A DNA stretch of 64,000 nucleotides, taken from positions 2,075,501-2,139,500 of the forward strand of contig LVEI03000001.1 of assembly GCA_001595385.3 (NCBI GenBank). The letters are read 5' to 3'. How positions within the stretch are numbered: position 1 is the stretch's first letter; each line of letters starts with the position of its first letter. The translations under genes were made by a program, and so were the position numbers. The stretch is from Deltaproteobacteria bacterium GWC2_55_46. Lineage in GTDB: Bacteria > Desulfobacterota > GWC2-55-46. Under the pieces are notes generated by a model. It had not been told where the DNA came from. It saw nothing but the letters and a program-made list of their open reading frames with translations, and made no database searches. Positions 42,482-48,792 of the stretch are shown here, piece by piece.

Positions 42482-45112
42482 ATGGACAAGCTGGCCCGGA
42501 TAGACGACCCTCTGGCCGAGATAGAAAGGCTCAAAGAAGAGATAGAGAAGGCGAACGAGAGGGAGCGGGAGTTCGAGAGGACCCGCAGGGCCATGCTCTA
42601 TCTCCTTGAGGACAATAACGAGTACGCCGAAGGCCTCCTGAAATCGAAAAAGGAATGGGAGACCACCTTCGACAGTATCCTGGAGCCGATCCTCATCCAT
42701 GACGAGGATATGAGGATATTGAAGTGCAACAGGGCCTATAAGCTCCTGGCAGGCATGCCTTTCAAGGAGATAATCGGGAAGAGGTATTTCGAGGTCTTCC
42801 CCAGGATGGAAGGGCCGTTTGCCACCTGCAAGGGGATAATGAATGACAATGGACCGCATCTGGGCGAAGAGGAGATCTCGGTACTTGAGATCGACAGGAT
42901 ATACAGGATCAGGTTCTATCCCATAAGCGGACTTCAGACGACATCCGTGCACGTGCTTGAGGATATTACCGAAGAGAAGAGGGCCGCCGGCAAGGAGAGT
43001 ATCCTGTACGAGTTCTCCAGGGAGATGACAGACCTGGACCTTGACTTCAGGCTGGAGAAGATATGCGAGACCGCCGTAGCCCTGGGCCACAGGATGGCGT
43101 GGATAGGGCTGCTGGACCATGAGACCAGGGAGATAGCCCCGAAGGCGCACGCCGGCCTTGAAGACGGCTATCTCGCGGCCATAAGGGTGACATTTGACGA
43201 CTCGCCTTCGGCGAACGGCCCTTCAGGCAGGGCTGTAAAGTCCGGCAGGCCGGAGGTGCAGAACAATATAGAGGCCGACGAGGGGTTCGCCCCATGGAGG
43301 CAGGAGGCCTTGCGGCGCGGCTACAGGTCTGCCGCGGCCTTCCCTATAATCGAAAGCGGCAGGCCGATAGCCATATTGAGCGTCTATAGCTCTAAAGACG
43401 AGTTCCCTGAACGGGAGGTCCAGTTCCTCCAGACCTTCGCCAACCAGACCGCCGTCTATATAAGGAACGCCAAGCTCTTCAAGGACCTTAAGGAGACGTC
43501 CCGCAGGATGGAAGAGGAGATGGTGCTCTCAAAGCATCTCCTCATGATATCCTTTGCCACGGCTCACACGACAGATATCGAGAAGTTGATGGAGCACGTG
43601 GTGGACTGTCTCGGCAGGATAATGGAGACCGATTACTGCCTTGCGTACCTTTGGGACAGAAAGCGCGAGTCTTTCCAGCCGTCAGCGCAAACAGGGCTCG
43701 GCGCCGATGTTTCTCCGGTTTTCAGCATAAGCTCGCTTGAACCCGATACCCAGGTCCTTCAAAAGGCCCTTGCGGACAAAGGCCCGGTTGTAGAGATATT
43801 CGATGGGGATGTTCCCGCGCCTTTCGATTGGATACCGGGTCTTGGCACCCTCGTACTGATCCCGCTCATCAGGAAGGAAGAATGGCTTGGGGTGCTCCTC
43901 TGCCTTTATTCCGGAGACCGCCCGAGGTATGCCCCCGGGCTTACCGACAGGGACAGGGAGGTCCTCGGAGGCATCTCCTACCAGGTCTCAACGGCCCTCG
44001 ACGAGGCGAAGCTCTACCGGGAATCGATAGACAAGGCCCTGGACCTGTCCCGGAAGGCAGAGACGATAAGGGTGATGAACGAGATAGACAAATCCATACT
44101 CTCGACCCTCAAGCCCAAAGAGATACTTGAAATAGCCGCGAGGATGGTATCAAAGATAGTATCCTGCGACAGGGCGACGGTAGCCCTCATAGACCGGGAA
44201 AGGGGCGGGTTCGTCTACGAGGCCGGCTTCGGCATCCAGCTCCAGAAGGGCAGTTTCGTGCCTTTTAAGGACACCACCTCGACAGAGGTAGTGAGGACCG
44301 GGAGGCCGCAGTTCGTCTCCGATACGGCCGAATCGGCGCGCCTTCCCCTTGAAGAGGGTTTTTTCGCGGAGGGCTTCCTTTCGCACCTGAGGGTGCCGCT
44401 CTCGGTAAGGATGGAGATCGTCGGCGTGCTGAGCGTCGGCGCCAGGAGAAAGGCGGCCTTCACCTCGGAGGACCTCTCCGTTATCGAAAAACTTGCCTCC
44501 CAGATAGGCGTCGCGCTCGAGAACTCGAGGCTTTTAACCGACCTGAGCGAGCTTTTCATCGGCATCGTGAGAACACTTTCGGAGGCTATAGACGCGAAGA
44601 GCCCGTGGACAAAGGGCCATTCAGACAGGGTCACGAAGTACGCCCTCGACATAGGCCGCCAGATGGGCTTTACGGAGCAGGACCTTCATGCCCTGGAGCT
44701 TGCCGGGCGCCTCCACGATATCGGGAAGCTCGGGACCTATGAGGCGATCCTCGACAAGCCCGGGAAGCTTACCGACGACGAGATCGAGATAATAAGAAGG
44801 CACCCGCAGAAGGGCGCCGACATACTCGCCCCGATAAGGCAGATGCAGGATATAGTGCCGGCTATAAAGCACCATCACGAGTTCTACGACGGAAACGGTT
44901 ATCCTGAGGGCCTTAAGGGTACCCAGATACCCCTTATGGCGCGGATACTTGCCGTGGCCGACACGGTCGACGCCATGAGCGCCGACAGGCCTTACAGGAA
45001 GGGGAAGAGCATGGAGGTAATAATAGCCGAGCTCAAGAGGTGCTCAGGCACCCAGTTCGACCCGGACATGGTGCGCGCCTTCCTTAAAACACCTTTCGCA
45101 AGCGGGGGGTAG
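42482..45112 (+). CDS. PAS-GAF-GAF-GAF-HD-GYP cyclic di-GMP phosphodiesterase
   Basis: The 876-residue soluble protein has an N-terminal coiled coil (about 10-50), a PAS domain (about 55-170) and three GAF domains (about 180-335, 350-510 and 530-695). The C-terminal HD-GYP domain shows GHSDRVTKYALDIG, LHDIGKLG (HD pair), RRHPQKGADIL, HHHEFYDGNGYPEGLKG (GYP motif) and ILAVADTVDAM. All metal ligands are present, so it should hydrolyse cyclic di-GMP. GAF input suggests small-ligand or redox control. It is coupled to the membrane PAS protein upstream. Confidence 0.93.
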   Translation: MDKLARIDDPLAEIERLKEEIEKANEREREFERTRRAMLYLLEDNNEYAEGLLKSKKEWETTFDSILEPILIHDEDMRILKCNRAYKLLAGMPFKEIIGKRYFEVFPRMEGPFATCKGIMNDNGPHLGEEEISVLEIDRIYRIRFYPISGLQTTSVHVLEDITEEKRAAGKESILYEFSREMTDLDLDFRLEKICETAVALGHRMAWIGLLDHETREIAPKAHAGLEDGYLAAIRVTFDDSPSANGPSGRAVKSGRPEVQNNIEADEGFAPWRQEALRRGYRSAAAFPIIESGRPIAILSVYSSKDEFPEREVQFLQTFANQTAVYIRNAKLFKDLKETSRRMEEEMVLSKHLLMISFATAHTTDIEKLMEHVVDCLGRIMETDYCLAYLWDRKRESFQPSAQTGLGADVSPVFSISSLEPDTQVLQKALADKGPVVEIFDGDVPAPFDWIPGLGTLVLIPLIRKEEWLGVLLCLYSGDRPRYAPGLTDRDREVLGGISYQVSTALDEAKLYRESIDKALDLSRKAETIRVMNEIDKSILSTLKPKEILEIAARMVSKIVSCDRATVALIDRERGGFVYEAGFGIQLQKGSFVPFKDTTSTEVVRTGRPQFVSDTAESARLPLEEGFFAEGFLSHLRVPLSVRMEIVGVLSVGARRKAAFTSEDLSVIEKLASQIGVALENSRLLTDLSELFIGIVRTLSEAIDAKSPWTKGHSDRVTKYALDIGRQMGFTEQDLHALELAGRLHDIGKLGTYEAILDKPGKLTDDEIEIIRRHPQKGADILAPIRQMQDIVPAIKHHHEFYDGNGYPEGLKGTQIPLMARILAVADTVDAMSADRPYRKGKSMEVIIAELKRCSGTQFDPDMVRAFLKTPFASGG

Positions 45113-45120
45113 CCGATATT

Positions 45121-45148
45121 GCAGATCGGCCTTTTTCAGCAGCCTGTT
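45121..45148 (-). repeat. Short dispersed repeat B, copy 2 (inverted)
   Basis: The minus strand reads CAGGCTGCTGAAAAAGGCC followed by gATCTGC, matching copy 1 at 10189-10215 with one difference. It lies between the HD-GYP stop and the end of the convergent Slp gene and touches the latter's stop codon. Confidence 0.7.
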
Positions 45149-45644
45149 AGTCTATGTGGGTATAGCCCAGCCCTATGCCGATCCCTATAGAGGGCTCCCT
45201 GCCGTAGCCGCCGGGCTCCCATAGATGATACTCCCGTGGCCTTATGACCGGATAGGTGTAGCTCCCCTTTCCGAGCTTCATCTTCTCTGTCCTGACTACC
45301 TCTCCCGCTACCGTCAATCCCTTTCCGACTGAATAGATAGCCGGGTCCAGGAAGCCTTCGATTTCGACCAGGAACCTTCCGGCTGATTCTTCCCGTACTA
45401 CGGGCTTGAGCTGCGAGTTGAGCCCTTCCTGCAGGACTTCGATGATGGTCTTGTTCTCCTCGTTCTCGACATTCAGGATGCTGCCTCCGAAGACGACCTG
45501 TTTGCCCACATAAGAGGCGGGCGAGCGCGCTATCTCCTTGAAGGCGAGAGTCCTGTCAATGCCGCTTAACGTCTCCTTCGAGATGACCGGGGCGCATCCG
45601 GTTAAAATTATGGCGGTCAAGAGAAGCACTAAGAGCTGTCCCAC
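45147..45644 (-). CDS. Slp-family outer-membrane lipoprotein
   Basis: This 165-residue protein has a lipoprotein signal with lipobox ILTGC. The Slp domain contains ISKETLSGIDRTLAFKEI, GKQVVFGGSILNVENEEN, RFLVEIEGFLDPAIYSVGKG and YPVIRPREYHLW. E. coli Slp is a stationary-phase, stress-induced lipoprotein, but the molecular task is unknown. The start is GTG at 45644 with AAAGGA eight bases before. Its promoter is face to face with that of the phosphoesterase gene. Confidence 0.88.
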   Translation of the reverse strand: MGQLLVLLLTAIILTGCAPVISKETLSGIDRTLAFKEIARSPASYVGKQVVFGGSILNVENEENKTIIEVLQEGLNSQLKPVVREESAGRFLVEIEGFLDPAIYSVGKGLTVAGEVVRTEKMKLGKGSYTYPVIRPREYHLWEPGGYGREPSIGIGIGLGYTHID

Positions 45645-45661
45645 GATTTCCGTCCTTTCAT

Positions 45662-45690
45662 TTGAGCAACGGCGAAGATGCCGCTATAAT
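45662..45690 (+). promoter_or_regulatory. Promoter of the phosphoesterase gene
   Basis: TTGAGC (45662-45667) and TATAAT (45685-45690) are 17 bases apart. The start would be near 45697, about 41 bases before the TTG start codon of the gene at 45738. Confidence 0.62.
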
Positions 45691-45693
45691 CTG

Positions 45694-45721
45694 AAAATAG
45701 CATGGTAATGAGAACTGTCAA
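45694..45721 (-). promoter_or_regulatory. Promoter of the slp-like gene
   Basis: On the minus strand TTGACA (45721-45716) and TATTTT (45699-45694) are 16 bases apart, with a TGc extension before the -10. The start would be near 45687. The -10 elements of this and the opposite promoter are only three bases apart, so polymerase can occupy only one at a time. Confidence 0.58.
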
Positions 45722-45737
45722 CCGGTAGGAGGCTCTT

Positions 45738-46121
45738 TTGAAAAAGCCCCTGAAGTACGTGATACACAGGCACCAGGCAAGGCACCTGCACTATGACCTT
45801 AGGCTTGAGCGGGAAGGGGTCTTGAAGAGCTGGGCCGTGCCGAAGGGCATGCCGGAGGCCCCCGGCATAAAGAGGCTCGCGGTGGAGGTCGAGGACCATC
45901 CCCTTGGTTACTTTGATTTCGAAGGCGTTATACCGGAAGGGCAGTACGGGGCCGGCAAGGTCGAGGTCTGGGACAGCGGGACCTACGTTGCAGAGGCCTG
46001 GGATAAGGGCAGGATCGAGGTCGAAATCCTGGGCAAGAGGCTCTCCGGCAGGTACGCCCTGATACTTTTCAAGGAAAGGAGCTGGCTTGTAATGAAGCTC
46101 AAGGGGCGCGCGAAGAGGTAA
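45738..46121 (+). CDS. Stand-alone LigD-type 3'-phosphoesterase domain protein
   Basis: The 127-residue protein equals the N-terminal phosphoesterase domain of bacterial LigD. It shows FVIHRHxARHLHYDLRLE-type sequence (IHRHQARHLHYDLRLEREG), SWAVPKG, EVEDHPLGYFDFEG and IPEGQYGAGKVEVWD, all with the conserved His, Asp and Arg of the metal site. The family trims 3'-phosphate or ribonucleotide ends before ligation. No Ku, ligase or polymerase domain is fused or nearby. The TTG start is supported by AGGAGG five bases before it. Confidence 0.9.
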   Translation: MKKPLKYVIHRHQARHLHYDLRLEREGVLKSWAVPKGMPEAPGIKRLAVEVEDHPLGYFDFEGVIPEGQYGAGKVEVWDSGTYVAEAWDKGRIEVEILGKRLSGRYALILFKERSWLVMKLKGRAKR

Positions 46122-46150
46122 GTGGAACGAGAGGTTATGCGCGGGCCGAA

Positions 46151-46262
46151 GATGGGGTACCCCTCTTTCATAAAGAGGGGGCAGGGGAGATTATCTTTGA
46201 AAAATTTACAATCCCCCTATTTATAATCCCCCTTCATCCCCCTTTAGAAAAGGGGGAAATTT
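46151..46262 (-). repeat. Hairpin-rich intergenic repeat overlapping the udp 3' end
   Basis: This stretch contains a 9-bp hairpin CCCCTCTTT/AAAGAGGGG (46160-46180), three CCCCCTnnn-type blocks and a hairpin CCCCCTTT/AAAGGGGG (46238-46256). The combination of repeated GGGGGAT blocks and AAAAGGGGG is a common intergenic repeat in several phyla. Its right half is translated as the last twelve residues of the nucleoside phosphorylase. Confidence 0.65.
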
Positions 46263-47024
46263 CAGGAACTCAAGGGCTGCTACGGCGGCCCTTACCGCGC
46301 TATCCTCGCCAATCCTCAATGCCTCCGGCGTTATCTTTCCGGTGCTCCCCTTGTTTACCACCCCCGTTATGCAGCCGCCCCTCAAGCCCATCGCCGATGT
46401 CATGGTAAGGATGGTCGATGATTCCATCTCGTAGTTGAGGACGTGAAGCGCCCGCCATTCGGCCGTTGCCCCCCGGAACCTCCTCAACTTGTACTTCATG
46501 AACGCGTCGGTCCTCTCCTCGCCGGGGTAGAAGGTGTCTGACGACGCCGTTATCCCCAGGTGGAACCTGACGCCCGCTTTCCTTGCCCCGCTTATAAGGG
46601 AGGCCACTACTGAGAAGTCGGCTACAGCCGGGAACTCTATCGGGGCGTAGTGTGTCGAGGCGCCGTCAAGCCTCACGGAGCCGGTCGTGATGACGCAGTC
46701 GCCGTTTTTGACGCCGTTTTGTATCGCGCCTGTCGTCCCGACCCTCAGGAAGGTGGTCACCCCGAGCTGCGCCAGCTCGTCTACCGCTATGGAGGCCGAT
46801 GGGCCACCTATGCCGGTGGAGGCAACAAGCACCTTTTGTCCCATGGCCTCGGTTAAGCAGGTCGTGAACTCCCTTTTTGACGCGATCATGGCGAAGCGCG
46901 CGCCATAGGCCTTTGATATCGCCCCGGCTATAACGGCGGACCTTTTCGGGTCGCCGGGCAGGAGGGCTATCTTCGCGCCCTTTATGGCTTTTTTGTCCAA
47001 GTCAAGGTGATAGACCCTCGCCAT
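46221..47024 (-). CDS. udp: Uridine phosphorylase-family nucleoside phosphorylase
   Basis: The 267-residue protein is close to E. coli Udp over its length: HLDL start, IALLPGDPKRSAVIAGAI, SKREFTTCLTEAMGQKVLVA, STGIGGPSASIAVDELAQLG, LRVGTTGAIQ, SVRLDGASTHYAPIEFPAVADF and ASSDTFYPGEERTD. YEMESSTILTM contains the ribose-binding Glu-Met-Glu. It should cleave uridine or a related nucleoside with phosphate. The C-terminus FPPFLKGDEGGL comes from an intergenic repeat and exceeds the E. coli protein's end. The gene is the last of the dsrE2-tusA-udp unit, 4 bases after tusA. Confidence 0.93.
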   Translation of the reverse strand: MARVYHLDLDKKAIKGAKIALLPGDPKRSAVIAGAISKAYGARFAMIASKREFTTCLTEAMGQKVLVASTGIGGPSASIAVDELAQLGVTTFLRVGTTGAIQNGVKNGDCVITTGSVRLDGASTHYAPIEFPAVADFSVVASLISGARKAGVRFHLGITASSDTFYPGEERTDAFMKYKLRRFRGATAEWRALHVLNYEMESSTILTMTSAMGLRGGCITGVVNKGSTGKITPEALRIGEDSAVRAAVAALEFLKFPPFLKGDEGGL

Positions 47025-47028
47025 GCGG

Positions 47029-47268
47029 CTATGACCCCTTCTTGAGGAATATCTTTATGGTCTTCTCCTCTTCCATTACGCCGAGGACGGTGTTGCCTGT
47101 AGACTGGGCCCAGACAGGGAGGTCTTTTTTCGAGACCGGGTCGTCTGTGAGCACCACGAGCACCTGTCCCGTGGCCATCCCCTCGAGCGTAAGGGCCGTC
47201 TTGACCGACGGCATGGGGCAGCTCAAGCCCCTTGCGTCCAGTGTTTTGTCTACCAAAAGATCTTTCAT
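47029..47268 (-). CDS. TusA/SirA-family sulfur carrier protein
   Basis: This 79-residue protein reads DKTLDARGLSCPMPSVKTAL, with the persulfide-carrying Cys in the CPxP motif. VLVVLTDDPVSKKDLPVWAQ and a late FLKKG complete the family pattern. TusA-like proteins pass sulfur in tRNA thiolation, molybdenum-cofactor synthesis or dissimilatory sulfur metabolism. The neighbour dsrE2 nine bases upstream favours the sulfur-trafficking group linked to DsrE-type partners. The ATG is well defined. Confidence 0.93.
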   Translation of the reverse strand: MKDLLVDKTLDARGLSCPMPSVKTALTLEGMATGQVLVVLTDDPVSKKDLPVWAQSTGNTVLGVMEEEKTIKIFLKKGS

Positions 47269-47277
47269 ACGCCCTCT

Positions 47278-47766
47278 TTATATGAAAAGGTTGATATCGC
47301 TCTCTTTTGCCATCGCTATATAGCTGACCGCGCCTATGACATCCTGGCACTCGCCTATGAAGTCCTCTTTCCTCAAGCCCATCACCGTCATGCTCATCTC
47401 GCATGGATAGAAACTTACCCCAAGGGCGGCGGCGGTCTTTATGAACTCGTCGAGGCCGGGCACCCTTTTCATGGACATCATCGTCTTGAGCATCACCGGG
47501 CCCATGCCCATCATATTGAGCTTCGAGATGGCGAGCCTCCTCGCGTGGCCGTAGTTCATGATATTCAGCATCTTCTGCATCCAGTTCTGCCCTTTTATGA
47601 GCCCGCCTTTCTTTTTTATGGCGTTAAGCCCCCAGAAGGTGAAGAAGATGTTCACCGGCATGCCCATGGAAGCGGCGGCGGTGGCTATGACAAACGCGGC
47701 TATGGCCTTGTCCAGGTCGCCGCTGAAAAGTACTATCGTAACACCTTTTTTGGTGTCATTCGGCAT
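47278..47766 (-). CDS. DsrE/DsrF/DrsH-like protein (DsrE2 type)
   Basis: This 162-residue protein begins MPNDTKKGVTIVLFSGDLDK and continues AAFVIATAAASMGMPVNIFF with the typical TFWGLNA motif. The Met-rich hydrophobic region (LNMMGMGPVMLKTMMSMKRV) and FYPCEMSMTVMGL, containing the conserved Cys, define the DsrE2 type. It is thought to exchange sulfur with TusA, encoded next to it. It is the first gene of the minus-strand unit. Confidence 0.92.
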   Translation of the reverse strand: MPNDTKKGVTIVLFSGDLDKAIAAFVIATAAASMGMPVNIFFTFWGLNAIKKKGGLIKGQNWMQKMLNIMNYGHARRLAISKLNMMGMGPVMLKTMMSMKRVPGLDEFIKTAAALGVSFYPCEMSMTVMGLRKEDFIGECQDVIGAVSYIAMAKESDINLFI

Positions 47767-47796
47767 ATTGACCCCCTTGAATCGCTATCATTATCA

Positions 47797-47826
47797 ATAA
47801 TAGCCCATACTCTGCACTCTGTTCAA
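47797..47826 (-). promoter_or_regulatory. Promoter of the dsrE2-tusA-udp unit
   Basis: On the minus strand TTGAAC (47826-47821) and TATTAT (47802-47797, five of six matches) are 18 bases apart, giving a start about 25 bases before the ATG at 47766. Confidence 0.5.
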
Positions 47827-47949
47827 GGGCTTTTGGCCCTGCCTTCCGCCAGCCCCTTTAAACATGGGGTTGTAAAAAAAACGGCTACATGATATAAAAC
47901 AATATTGACTCAGCTTCAGGATACTCAATAAAGCGCGGTATATGCAGCC

Positions 47950-48792
47950 ATGAACGTTCTTCCTGGGATCCTCCACAGCGAAACCTTCACACACAAAGCG
48001 GTCATCCCGCATGACGGCCTTACGCGCCTGCTTGAAAAGGTCTATGCCGCGAAGGGCTGGGATTTTCGCGACTATAAAAGGTCGACCCTCTCCAGGAGGC
48101 TCTCGAAGCTCCTGCATTCCAGCAGGGTCTCTTCATGCAAGGAATACTCCCGGATACTTGACCATGACCCGTCCGAGTATAACAGGCTCTTCTCGGCCTT
48201 TACCATAAAGGTGAGCGAGTTCTTCAGGGAGCCCGAGGTCTTTGACGTCATAGAAAAGGTGTTAAGGGACGAGTTCTCCGGTGCCCCGGCCAAGGCATGG
48301 TGCTGCGGCTGCGCTTACGGGGAGGAGGCCTATTCGCTCGGGATACTCTTCTCTGAGCAGATGAGCCGGAAGGTCCTTTCAGAGTCCCGTATCTTCGCTA
48401 CCGATATCGACTGCGAAGCCCTGGAGCAGGCCCGCAGGGCCGTCTACAGGGAGGAAGCCGTCCAGAACGTGCCGCGCGGGCTGAGGGAGAAGTACCTCAT
48501 GCCTTCCGATGGGCTCCACAGGGTCGGCGCTGGTCTGCGCGGCACGGTGAGGTTCGGCACGCTCGATATCGTGCAGAACCACTCCATAAGGGGCGTAAAC
48601 ATACTCCTTTGCAGGAACCTCTTCATCTACTTCAACAAGGCCCTGCAGGAGAAGGTCTTCCAGAAGCTCGATTACGCGCTGAAGGAAGGCGGTATATTGG
48701 TGATGGGAAAGGCCGAGGTGCTGCCCGGACCATACGCGGACAGGTACACCCCGGTAGTTCGCGGCCTTAATGTCTACAGGAAGAACAGATGA
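47950..48792 (+). CDS. cheR: CheR-type protein-glutamate O-methyltransferase
   Basis: The 280-residue protein has the helical CheR N-domain (about 20-75; YKRSTLSRRLSKLL) and an S-adenosylmethionine methyltransferase domain. The latter shows FTIKVSEFFREPEVFD, WCCGCAYGEEAYSLGIL, IFATDIDCEALEQAR, VNILLCRNLFIYFNKALQ and EGGILVMGKAEVL. It methylates receptor glutamates in chemosensory systems. No receptor, CheA, CheB or CheW gene is nearby. Instead the hybrid kinase gene begins inside its stop codon (ATGA), so the two are coupled. Confidence 0.93.
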   Translation: MNVLPGILHSETFTHKAVIPHDGLTRLLEKVYAAKGWDFRDYKRSTLSRRLSKLLHSSRVSSCKEYSRILDHDPSEYNRLFSAFTIKVSEFFREPEVFDVIEKVLRDEFSGAPAKAWCCGCAYGEEAYSLGILFSEQMSRKVLSESRIFATDIDCEALEQARRAVYREEAVQNVPRGLREKYLMPSDGLHRVGAGLRGTVRFGTLDIVQNHSIRGVNILLCRNLFIYFNKALQEKVFQKLDYALKEGGILVMGKAEVLPGPYADRYTPVVRGLNVYRKNR

